NCBI GenBank assembly: GCA_900491605.1
Contig: UESW01004079.1
Coordinates: 745,328-809,327, forward strand
Direction: 5' to 3'
Length of the DNA: 64,000 nt
Source: Calamus simplicifolius
Lineage: Eukaryota > Streptophyta > Magnoliopsida > Arecales > Arecaceae
Shown: in pieces, positions 55,015 through 64,000 of the stretch
Numbering within the stretch: position 1 is the first letter of the stretch
How the letters are laid out: each line of letters begins with the position of its first letter
Position numbers and translations under genes: made by a program
Notes under the pieces: generated by a model
Databases searched by the model: none
What the model saw: the letters and a program-made list of their open reading frames with translations, nothing else
Told to the model about the DNA's origin: nothing

Positions 55015-55245
55015 ATGGCATCCATTTCATTGAAGTTGAGAGTGGAGAGATTGAGCTTTTCTTTGAAAGCTGGTTCATCCCAGATAGCTGGGGTGATGAA
55101 GAAGCTACTAAAGAGCGAGCAGTCCTCAAGGGAGGAATTCTTGGAGGTTATATGGAGAGCACACGGGAGGCCTGCAAAGGTCATATGGGGAGCGCACGTA
55201 CGCCTTTCCTATATGTCCTTTGTGGTTTGCCATGGGGACAACTAG
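55015..55245 (+). CDS. Small antisense ORF (76 aa) of unknown function
   Basis: First ATG after the TATA box at 54941. It encodes a basic peptide (MASISLKLRVERLSFSLKAG..., several Lys/Arg) with no known domain. A second frame over the same bases, open from before the TATA box to 55325, carries the PDSWGD shared with element 1, so which frame was coding is unsettled. Downstream short frames (55322-55555) reach an AATAAA at 55633. Homology to 7143-7398 with TATA box and poly(A) signal kept in both copies supports a real transcription unit. Confidence 0.45.
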   Translation: MASISLKLRVERLSFSLKAGSSQIAGVMKKLLKSEQSSREEFLEVIWRAHGRPAKVIWGAHVRLSYMSFVVCHGDN

Positions 55246-56062
55246 AAATGCAAAGCTCATGCAGTCCCCATGGGTTATATGAACTTCCCCTCCCCTCACA
55301 AGATGAACTGAGGGTCCCAATATGAGGGGAGGTGTTGGTCTGCTGGTCCCCTGTCTATGTCTCTGGGCAGCGACTAACAGCCCAGCATCCCATTATAGGG
55401 GGAAGGAGCCCTCAGCATCGACATCAATAGGTCTTCAGCCCAATTTGAGTCTTTTGGCTTGTCCGTCCGAGGGATCAGCGACTCAACTGGAGTCGTATGA
55501 TTTCTTTGATTTCTTGGATGCTGCAGCGACACCAAAGGCCGAAGCTGCTTTTTAATTCACTTGTTTTTACTTCCTGCGCTATAGTGCGCTTGTAATACCT
55601 CTTCAGAGGTTGTATTTCTCACCAATTAATGGAATAAAGAAAGTTTTTTGTTCTTTCTTCTTTTTTTTTTTCAAATGTCTGCTTTTCCCTTTTGGCATGA
55701 CTATGCAGTCTTGTCTGTTTTAGGCTTACCGATTCATGCTCGGCACGTAAACCTTCGATTGTGCTTTAGTAGCACTGCCTTCATTAGGCATTTTCATAGT
55801 GTTTGACCCCCTTCGAAGGAGGCACTGGTCTCTATTCAAGTCAGAGGGAGGCCTGGGCAACCTTACCGATTCACAAGATAGGCGCGGCCCGATAAAAAGG
55901 GGCTAAGTAGGTCTTTCCTTAAGGAGGAGAGACTTGCACAACTCTACTGATGAGCAGAGAGAGGGATTGTTTACTTGCGCCGAAGCATGATAAGATGTAT
56001 CAGTTGCGCTAAAATGTCTGAGAAATCAATGGACCTTGCTGTTACTGCAGAATCGCTGGGGC
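55246..56062. other. 3' part of small antisense unit and spacer
   Basis: Poly(A) signal AATAAAG at 55633-55639 followed by a T-rich run. 55700-56060 shows no gene; scattered CCGATTCA motifs only. Confidence 0.4.
55633..55638 (+). terminator. Poly(A) signal of small antisense unit
   Basis: AATAAA in GGAATAAAGAAAG; counterpart of 6731-6737 in element 1. Confidence 0.5.
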
Positions 56063-56300
56063 CACTTGGCTTTGTCCAAGGCTTCAAAGGTTAATAAGAA
56101 ATTCCATTCGGCTTTGGCCGAGGGTTCTGATATGTCACTCGGTCTTGGGCAAGGTTTCTGTTAATAAGAGATGCACTTCGGCTTTGGCCGAGGCTTTTAA
56201 TAATAAAATATACACTTCGGCTTTGGCCGAGGCTTTTAATAAGCCGAGGCTTTTAATAATAAGAGATGCACTTCGGCTTTGGCCGAGGCTTTTATGCCGT
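56063..56300. repeat. Hairpin array A7, ~45-60 bp unit
   Basis: About five units of CTTCGGCTTTGGCCGAGGCTT with AATAATAAGAGATGCA linkers. Stem TCGGC/GCCGA. Confidence 0.88.
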
Positions 56301-56380
56301 TTGGCCCGGCTGGGGCATGTAAGCTGCCCGAATCCGGCCAAAGCTTGCAAATTACTTGGCTCCCAGTCATACTGGGAGTG

Positions 56381-56880
56381 CTCAGCCATACCGAGTCTTT
56401 GTGGAATAGGACTCGGCCCAGCCGAGGTATGGAGATTTAGCTTGGCCCCCGAGCGTACTGGGAGTGCTTGGCCATACCGAGTCTTTGCGGAATAGGACTC
56501 GACCCAGCCAAGGTACGGAGATTTAGCTTGGCACCTGGGCATACCGGGAGTGCTCGGCCATACCGAGTCTTTGCGGAATAGGACTCGGCCTAGCCAAGGT
56601 ACGGAGATTTAGCTTGGCCCCCGGACGTACCGGGAGTGCTCAGCCATACCGAGTCTTTGTGGAATAGGACTCGGCCCAGCGAGGTATGAAGATTTAGCTT
56701 GGCCTCCGGGCGTACCGGGAGTGCTCGGCCATACCGAGTCTTTGTAGAATAGGACTCGGCCCAGCCGAGGTACGGAGATTTAGCTTGGCCCCCGGGCGTA
56801 CCGGGAGTGCTCAGCCATACCAAGTCTTTGTGGAATAGGAGTCGGCCCAGCCGAGGTACGGAGATTTCTTGCTCAAGGAG
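56381..56880. repeat. Hairpin array A8, ~85 bp unit, six units
   Basis: ACCGAGTCTTTG.GGAATAGGACTCGG repeats at 56391, 56477, 56563, 56648, 56732 and (variant) 56818. Each unit holds two or three inverted pairs: CTCGGCC-CA-GCCGAG, CCGGG/CCGGG-type, and CTCGGC/ACCGAG across units. Confidence 0.92.
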
Positions 56881-57023
56881 GCAGCTCGGTCGTGCCGAGA
56901 ATTGGTAAGCAGCATCTGTTTTTTATTATGACTTTTCAAAAAAATGATTGTAGCGATCATGCTGCGGATCATAGAAACAAGATGCCAATACTGTAAACGG
57001 GGTAAGTCTATAGAAAGTGTACC

Positions 57024-58380
57024 CTACTGATGGTATATGCGGAGATTATCTGAATTCCATGTCCAAGGAATAGATTTTCCGTTCAAATCCTGGAGCTTGT
57101 AGGTACCGAGCCCGATGACTTCCATCACTTGATAGGGGCCTTCCCAGTTTAAAGACAACTTTCCTTGTTCCAGTGGCTTGGAGAAGGATGCTTTTCGAAG
57201 GACAAGATCGCTGGGCAAGAAAGATTTCCCTTTGACTCTGGAGGCATGATAGCGAGCCACTCTTTGTTGATAGGCAGCTACCCTGATCCGAGCTTTCTCT
57301 CTGATCTTCTCCACCAGGTCGAGGTTGGTGCGGAGTTGCTCATCGTTAGCCTCCTCCGAGTAACTCTCCACCCGTGAAGAGGGAGTCCTATCTCCATGAG
57401 GATGACGGCTTCTGTGCCGAAGGCCATCCAGAATGGGGTCTCGCCTGTGGGAACTCTCTGGGTGGTGCGGTAGGCCCATAGGACGTGGTGAAGTTTGTCC
57501 GCCCACTGCCTTGGGCTCTGGAAGGCGAGCTTTGATCCCTTGAAGGAGGGTCTGTTGGTTACTTCGGCCGCTCCATTGGCTTGTGGATGCCCGACCGAAG
57601 TGAGGTGGTGACGATTCCATGCTCCTCACAGAACTGGCAGAACTTAGGGTTGTCAAACTGCTTGCCGTTGTCGGTGATTATGGTATGCGGGAGGCCGAAT
57701 CGGCAGATGATGGACCTCCACAAAGTCCTTGGCCCGTGCTTCGGTTATTTGTGCAACTGCTTCCGCTCGACCCATTTGGTGAAGTAGTCAATGGCGACAA
57801 ATAAGAATTTCCTGTCCTATGGCAAGCGGGAATGGGCCGAGGATGTCCATCCCCCATTTGGCAAAGGGCCAAGCGGAGGATATAGGGAACTAGCTGGCGG
57901 AGGGAGCCTTGGATGCTTGAATGTCTCTGGCAGGGTCACAAGCTCGAACGAGATCGTCAGCACCTTGTGGCATAGGGACCGGCTTCCCAGATGGTTGCCG
58001 CAAATCCCTTCATGTACCTCCGCAGAGCATAATCAGCTTCGATGGGCGAAGGCACTTAAGCAGCGGCATGGAGAAGGACCGCTTTGTAAAGTTGGTTGTC
58101 GATCAGCACGTAGTGGGTGGCCTGCAGCTTCAGCTTTCTAGCCTCCTTTCGGTCGGACGGAAGCGACCCTTCTTTGAGATATTAAATATGGGTCGAACCA
58201 GGATGGTTCGGCCTCAACTTGCATCACTCGGTCGGCTCCGCGATGCTGGGCTTTTCCAGAGTCTCCAGGGAAAACTTTTGCTCGGCATCCATCGATTCCG
58301 TGGTTGCCAATCGGGAGAGTAGGTCGGCGCGGGCATTCTCGAATCTGGGAATCTGAATGATTCAAATTGAAAAATGGGAA
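57024..58380 (-). pseudogene. Tat element 2: integrase
   Basis: Same blocks as element 1. The C-terminus ends WNSDNLRIYHQ with stop at 57024-57026, preceded by EKARIRVAAYQQRVARYHAS and NWEGPYQVMEVIGLGTYKLQ. The catalytic triad regions lie at about 57831-57856 (MDILGPF equivalent, damaged), 57656-57684 (DNGKQF) and 57553-57578 (GAAEVTN). The HHCC zinc finger is near 57960-58030. Frameshifts are frequent. Confidence 0.87.
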
Positions 58381-59000
58381 AGTAAGTCACGCACCTCCTG
58401 AAGATATCGAATCATGTTCGGCTCCCGGGCTTCAAACTCTCCCCGCACATGGCCGGCCACCAGCTGAGAGTCGGTGAAGGCATTAGCTTCTTCCACCTTC
58501 AGATTGGGCGATTCGGAGACCAGCTAACAGAGCTTCGTACTCGGCTTCGTTGTTGGAGGCCGGAAGGAGAATCGGACGCCATATTCAAAGGTTGCCCCCT
58601 CTGGGCTGGTGAGATTAAGCCCGCACCGGAGCGATGGGCATTAGATGACCCGTCAACATGGAGGAGCCACCGGGCTCAAATTTTGGTCTTCAGAGGAGTC
58701 TGGGTAGAGCCATCCTCCGGGATGGTACACTCGAGGAGGAAGTCGGCTAGCACTTGGGCTTTGATGGCTGCGAGGCTGAAATGTATGTCATGCTCGCTTA
58801 GCTCGACGGCCCATTTGGTCATTCTTCCTGATGTCTCGGACGGTGGACCACCGCTTTGATGGTTGGTCGGTCAGGACCGTCACAGAATGTGCTTGGAAAT
58901 ACGGTCGCAGCTTCCGAACCGAGGTTTATCAGGGCCAACACCATCTTCTCAATCCTGGTGTACCTTGTCTCCGCATCGCGGAGTAGCCTGCTGACATAGT
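58381..59000 (-). pseudogene. Tat element 2: RNase H and second RNase H
   Basis: The second RNase H shows VDGSSN (about 58642-58660), NNEAEYEALL and TDSQLVAGHV in broken frames. The first RNase H tail includes the TEWAVELSEHDI equivalent (about 58785-58830) and the IKAVVHRP block (about 58840-58870). Confidence 0.8.
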
Positions 59001-59880
59001 AGATCGGCTTTTGGACTTGTTCTCTTCTTAACCAGCACCGAGCAACGGTGCCTTCCGAAACTGCCAGGTACAAGAACAGGGTCTCCCCCGGGGGACTACT
59101 GAGGAGGGGGGCGAGCCGAGGTACTTTTGAGATCTTGAAATGATTTCTGGCATTCAGGAGTCCACTGGAAATTTTAGCCGATCGGAGAGTTTGAAGAAGG
59201 GGAGGCATCTCTCGGCCGACCGAGCCACAAGCGGTTAGGGCCGCTATCCTCCCGGTTAGGCGCTGGACCTCTTGACGAATGCTGGGGTGCCATTTGTTGG
59301 AGAGCTTGAATCTTCTGGGGGTTGGCCTCGATACCTCGCTGGGAGACCATGAAGCCGAGAAACTTCCCAGAATTGACGCCGAAGGCGCACTTGGTCGGGT
59401 TGAGCTTCATCCCATATTTGCGCAGCGTTGCAAAGCTCTCCGAGAGGTCCTCAATGTGCTGGGACGCTTCCTTGCTTTTGACCAGCATGTCGTCCACGTA
59501 CACCTCCATGTTCGGCCGATTTGCTCCTTGAACACCTTGTTAACCAGCCTTTGGTAGGTAGCACCTGCATTTTTAAGACCAAAGGCATGACACGGTAACA
59601 GTAAGTACCTCGGTCGGTTATGAAGGCGGTCTTTTCTTCATCCTTGGGGCCATTCGGATCTGATTGTAGCCCGAATAGGCATCCATGAATGACAGCATCT
59701 GGTGGCCTGAGGTGGCGTCCACAAGCTGGTCGATCCGAGGGAGGGGAAGCTGTCCTTCGGGCAGGCCTTTGTTGAGGTCGGTGAAGTCGATGCAGATCCT
59801 CCACTTGCCGTTCGACTTCTTCACCATGACGACATTTGATAGCCAGCTAGGATAATTTACCTCCTAAATGAAATTGGCCT
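59001..59880 (-). pseudogene. Tat element 2: reverse transcriptase
   Basis: YVDDML at about 59486-59506, MVKKSNGKWRICIDFTDLNK from 59827, YSGYNQIRMAP near 59650-59680, and FGVNSGKFLGFMVSQRGIEA near 59330-59390. Frameshifts are near 59560-59600, 59630, 59700 and 59760. Confidence 0.9.
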
Positions 59881-60600
59881 TGATGATTTGTCGACTTCTT
59901 CTTCAATGGCCTTTTGTCGCTCTGGGGCGAAGCTCCTTTTCTTCTGCTTAACGGGCCTGTGCATCTCGTCCACATTGAGACGATGGACGAGAACCTCGGG
60001 CTGATCCTCGGCATGTCGAGGCGGACCAGGCGAAGATGTCAGCATTGCTTTCGAGAAATCGATCAGCTCCAGCCGAGTTCTCCTTTGAGTAGCGACCCGA
60101 TCTTTATGGTTCGGTCGGGTCGAGCTTCGTCCAGTGGTACCTCCTTCCAATCCTCGGCCGGTTCTCCCCGTTGTTCGGCGAAGTCCTCGCGAGCATCTAG
60201 CCCGTCAACCTCGGGCATTCTAGACTGAAGGCTGGTAACGAAGCATTGCCGAGCCATGGCTTGACTTCCCGAACTACTCCAACTCCTGCTCGGTGGGAAC
60301 TTCATGACTAGATGCGGGATGGAGACAACTGCCAAGGGACATTAGGCCGGGCCTGCCGAATATTACATTGTAGGGAACCTGAGGTCGGTCACTAGGAAAT
60401 CTGTCTGAACAATGGCAATACAGGGGCCAGGTTCCTGCGCGGACCGTCAGGGTGACGACCCCTTCTGGGGTAATGACGTCATCGGTGAATCCCATCAGGG
60501 TGGAATCCACGGCTCGAAGGTTTTCCATGAGCAATTTCATCCTGGCAAACACATCGAGGTACAAAACATTTAGAGCTTCCACTATCAATAAGGATTCGGC
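59881..60600 (-). pseudogene. Tat element 2: protease and linker
   Basis: The protease D-S-G is at 60578-60586; a frameshift follows directly, so ALNVLYLDVFARMKLLMENL is read in another frame. GRPGLMSL lies at about 60335-60360. The acidic linker with RTIKIGSLLKGE (about 60075-60110) matches element 1. Confidence 0.82.
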
Positions 60601-61801
60601 TTACATCATAATTGTTCAAATTAGGGATACAACTAGTGCATCATCATGGGGAACTGTATCCCTGGAGATCATCATCGGAGAAGGAGAGCTTATCAGTCCG
60701 TGCCTCTTTGGTGCTGATCCTTCATCATCTCGCCGCCCGACGGACTACCGCCGGCCTCGATCACATTGATGCGGCCAACACGGGGATTTGGAGGAGGAGG
60801 TTGTGAGGCTCGGGCTGGCGGTCACCTCCTTCTTGGCTCGGGCGCTCTCCTGAACTGGTTTAGTCGCCCCGCTGGATCAGCTTCTCAATTTCATTCTTCA
60901 GCTGCCAGCATTCTTCAGTGTCATGGCCATGCTCCCGGTAGGTAGCGGCAGTACTTGGTGGAGTCTCTCTGGGTCGGGTTCCCTCGGAGAGGACGGTCGG
61001 GGAGTTGGCGCTCTATCTCCATGAGGATTTGCGCCCGGGGCAATCAGCGGAGTGAACCGGTTGAACCGCCTAGGGGGCTCCGGGAGCGATTCCTTGGCGG
61101 CGGCGGAGGAACTCTTTGGCGGCGAGGTGGACTTGTTGACGGACAGATCGGTATTTGTCGGGCCCTTGGACTCCTTCTTCTTGCCAGCTCGACGCGGGCA
61201 GTTCTCCGCGATTCCTCGACCCTGGTATACTTGTCCGCCAGGGCCATCATATCAGAGAGGTTTGGGGGTAGCTGACCTTCAATGCCAGGTAGAAGTCGCT
61301 CTCCTTTAACACTCCCCCGCTAGGGCGGACATGGCCACCTCATGATTAAGGTGGTCCACTTCTAACATGGCCTGTTAAAACGGCCAATATAGTTCTTCAA
61401 GGACTCCCCCTCTCTCTGCTTAACTTCGGAGAGGGAGTCAGATCTCCGCTGGTGATGGCGGCTGCTGACGAACTGGTTGAATGAAGAGGCGACTCAGCTC
61501 GTCGAATGAATCAACGAAACCTGGTTTTAAGGCATTGAACCAGGTTCGGTGGATCCTCTGAGGGTGGAGGGGAAGGTGCGACAGAGAATTATGTCTGATG
61601 CCCCATGGAACATCATGATCATTCGGAAGCTACTGAGATGGTCATCGGGATCGGAGGATCCATGATAAGGCTCGATGGTGGACAGCTTGACATGGGAGGA
61701 AATCACTTCCCCCATGATCTTCTTGGAGAAGGGAATGCCCTGCTTTGCCTTATGCTGAAGCGGATGGGCCTGCTTGGCAGCGTCCAACTCCTGGCGCATC
61801 T
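60601..61801 (-). pseudogene. Tat element 2: gag, C-terminal part
   Basis: Capsid-like blocks on the - strand: RQELDAAKQAHPL near 61795, STIEPYHGSSDPDDHLSSFR (about 61620-61685) and DMMALADKYTRVEESRRTAR (about 61195-61250), typical of plant gypsy gag. A low-complexity Pro/Arg tail follows. Stops and frameshifts are frequent. Interrupted at 61802-61809 by the hAT element. Confidence 0.75.
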
Positions 61802-61809
61802 TCCGGATC

Positions 61810-62479
61810 TAGGGATGGCAACGGCCCGGGGATGGTCTGGGGTGGTCCATACTGGTCCCCATCCCTGTTAGAAAAAACATCCCCGTTCCTTGCCCCGTTA
61901 AGCCGTTATAGTTAATGGGGTAGGAACGGGGATACCCGGTCGGGTAAACAGGTACCCACTGGGTATCCATTTTTTTGTTTATATAAAAAAATAAAATTAT
62001 TTTATTATATTTATAATTTATTAAAAATAAAAAAATAAATTTTTTAAGATAAGATGGAAACTAATCGAAAATAACCAAATAATAATATTGATATATATAA
62101 GAGATTCTTTTGGAAAAAGAGAATGAAAAGTGAGATTCTTCTATGATAAGGAAGAAGAGAACGAAAAGTGAGAGAAAATAACTAACAAAGAGGAAAATCA
62201 GAAAATGAAGATTTCCAACGCAACAACCGTAAAAAAAATACATTCAAATTTTAAAGCAAAAAATGAAAAGATTTTTTTAAAAAAATAAAGAAAAAAGTTG
62301 AGCGTGTGGCAGAGAAAGAAAAAGGTGTTGGAGGGCATCGATGGGGCAGCGATTGACGAAGATAGACGATGAACTGATAGAGCTAAGTTCTTGTCTGGGT
62401 TTGGTTTAGAACTTTAGATCGGCTACGTGAAAGAAGGAAGAGCAAGAGTCAAGATTATATATTTTTTAATTTATTTTTA

Positions 62480-62526
<47 letters not shown>

Positions 62527-62735
62527 AATTTTAAATATATTATATTAAAGTTAACGGAGACGGGGATGGGTAAACGGGGATGGGGCAAAGAATACCGTCC
62601 CCGAGCCGTTTACCCGTTTAGTCATTAACGAAAAATTTCCGTTACCCGTTAAGCCGTTTAGACCGGAAATTTCCCGAACCGTTAAGAATGGTACCGGCCG
62701 GGTAAACGGCTAAACGGGGAAAATTGTCATCCCTA
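61810..62735. mobile_element. Non-autonomous hAT element inserted in gag
   Basis: 926 bp with terminal inverted repeats TAGGGATGGCAA / TTGTCATCCCTA (one mismatch) and an 8 bp target duplication, TCCGGATC (61802-61809) and CCCGGATC (62736-62743), 7 of 8 matching. Subterminal motifs related to GGGTAAACGGG and CCCGTTTA occur near both ends in clusters. The core is AT-rich with a (TA)n tract at about 62487-62522. No transposase frame, so it depends on an autonomous hAT. Terminus form and 8 bp duplication are hAT hallmarks. Confidence 0.9.
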
Positions 62736-62743
62736 CCCGGATC

Positions 62744-63222
62744 TGTCGGCGGATCTCCTCTTCGGGCATAGCAGGAGGGGCTGGGCGAGGAAAATGCGGA
62801 GACGGTGTCGAGTCGTGGCGAGAGAACACCAAAGAGAGGGATCAGGCCTGCCGAGATCTAGGGAGATCCTCGCTACAGATCCCTTGCCGGGCTGGCCCAG
62901 CTCCCTTAGGACGACGAGGGGGGTCCGCGACTCCATGCGGATCGGAAGAAGAGATTGTTGGGGGAATGGGGGCCGCGGCCTCCTCAGGAAGGTGCAGAGC
63001 AAGAGCAGCTGGACGAGGAGCTTCATAGCATCCTTGAATTAGATGGGTCAGAGCTTGGACCTACTAGACCAGTATGGCAAACTGGTCCTGGGTCACTGGG
63101 GCCGTTGGTGGCGATGGAGTCTCAACTGGTGGTGATGGCAGCGCCACACTGCTTACCGGATCAGGTCTTTGGGAGGCGACATGGTCTCGGGCTTTAGAAG
63201 TAGCCCTTCTTCGATTGGCCAT
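62744..63222 (-). pseudogene. Tat element 2: gag, N-terminal part
   Basis: ATG at 63222 begins MANRRRATSKARDHVASQRP, a basic N-terminus, then a Pro/Thr-rich stretch and TQDQFAILV before a stop at 63064. A frameshift leads into the region up to the hAT insertion. The start is about 80 bases after the primer site. Confidence 0.65.
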
Positions 63223-63287
63223 TGGAGAGGTTCTCTTCAAGATCGAGATCCTTATCTCCTTTTTTTCAAGTTTATGGGACTTGAGGG

Positions 63288-63305
63288 CCCTTCCTCTAGC
63301 GCCAA
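63288..63305 (-). other. Primer-binding site candidate of Tat element 2
   Basis: TTGGCGCTAGAGGAAGGG on the - strand, three bases inside the 5' LTR. TGG start and position fit a tRNA primer site that is not initiator Met. I cannot name the tRNA. Confidence 0.55.
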
Positions 63306-63307
63306 TT

Positions 63308-64000
63308 TGTTGTTTCTGGAATCCGTCCTCCGACTCAAACACGGTCGAGCTTCAGATTGGGCTCCCTCCTGGGCGGACCTGCAAAACAGTCCTCACGCAA
63401 GAGGCGTTGGGGGTGGCCCTCTGCGGAAGACCTTCCGACGCTCAAGTCAGCGGAGATCAACAATGAACAAATATGGAGAGAAGGCTCTCGCTGAAGAGTC
63501 CCTCCAGGGTGGCCTTTTGGGAGCTCCGAGCAGAGCTTTAATGGCGGAAAGGGGTGAGCAGAGATAGAGTGAGAGTAGTGCTGAGAATGCGTCATGAATG
63601 CCTTATCTTAGAGATTCTAGGACTGTGCTATTTATAGGCGATCACTTGATTCTTCGAGCATGTTATAGGAGGTCTGAAAGTTGTTGGGATTTGAGGCTGA
63701 TTCGAATCAGGCTGTTGTGAGGCCGGTAGGATCCGTATCTGGTTAGTTAGAGGATCGATGGCCGAGAGGGCTATCCTGCGCTTTGAGATTCAGCGATCAT
63801 ATAGGCTCTAGGCTGTTTCTAGTAGTATAGGCATGATTGCCTATGATCCTTGTTCGGTCATCATGGTTCCGTAGAGGTGTAGATATCGCTTGGGTAGGTC
63901 AAGTTATGGACCGCTCGAGCTAGGGCCGAGAGATATGGATCGCTCGGGCTGGGGCCGAGTGATAGGGATCTCTCGGGCTAGGACCGAGACATATGGATCG
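63308..64000 (-). repeat. 5' LTR of Tat element 2 (cut by window edge)
   Basis: Colinear with 26888-26997 plus 48757-49360. TATA box CTATAAATAG at 63628-63637 (- strand). Array A5 units begin at about 63905. High similarity to the 3' LTR suggests a fairly recent insertion. Confidence 0.92.

Larger units (their letters stand above)
26888..64000 (-). mobile_element. Tat-lineage Ty3/gypsy retrotransposon, element 2 (5' LTR runs past window)
   Basis: Reading on the - strand from 64000: 5' LTR (to 63308), primer site, gag, protease, RT, two RNases H, integrase (to 57024), repeat arrays and antisense genes (56880-49793), polypurine tract (49774-49792), and 3' LTR (49773-48757 plus 26997-26888). 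Two later insertions are removed to see this: the Tekay array in the 3' LTR and a hAT element in gag. All sense genes are frame-broken. The 5 bases outside the 3' LTR are GTTTG; the partner lies past the window. Confidence 0.9.

Overview
This window is plant nuclear DNA, almost certainly from a flowering plant and plausibly a monocot (I cannot fix the species). The evidence is an intact plant-type tetraspanin gene, a captured plant RabGAP fragment, and densely nested plant transposon lineages: Tat and Tekay Ty3/gypsy elements, Ty1/copia, CACTA-like and hAT. Genes are sparse; most of the window is transposons inside transposons.

Layout. (1) 1-10001: Tat-lineage gypsy element 1 on the + strand, entered in its protease, with decayed pol to 3740, a long 3' region (3741-8919) and a 3' LTR (8920-10001). 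(2) 10002-12045: exons and promoter of a host gene on the - strand, perhaps a DNA ligase, whose intron is cut by element 1. (3) 12046-19406: CACTA-like DNA built of palindromic repeats, with a copia element (12486-18028, - strand) inside it. (4) 19407-24901: mostly unassigned DNA with an inverted LTR fragment and a short copia remnant. (5) 24902-26211: an intact two-exon tetraspanin gene (- strand). (6) 26888 to beyond 64000: Tat element 2 on the - strand. Its 3' LTR is split by a 21.8 kb tandem array of a non-autonomous Tekay-type element (26998-48756; at least four LTRs and an 829-base N gap), and its gag is split by a 926 bp hAT element (61810-62735).

The most interesting material is between pol and the 3' LTR of the two Tat elements. 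Each copy carries up to three transcription units on the strand opposite to pol. The largest encodes a putative gypsy-type transposon domain followed by a coiled coil, with introns that preserve reading frame. Two small units have TATA boxes or poly(A) signals at matching places in both copies. The units are separated by tandem arrays whose primary sequences differ but whose repeats nearly all hold a short CTCGG/CCGAG-type hairpin, in places with compensatory base changes.

Second, every Tekay LTR carries the 5' coding part of a plant RabGAP (TBC-domain) gene just downstream of its presumed promoter. Third, the copia element at 12486-18028 has no recognisable tRNA primer site; its leader instead pairs with its own LTR.

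Order of events. Element 2 inserted, then the Tekay element entered its LTR with a 5 bp target duplication, and the hAT element entered its gag with an 8 bp duplication. Copia entered the CACTA-like repeat with a 5 bp duplication. No viral, RNA-gene or CRISPR feature was found.
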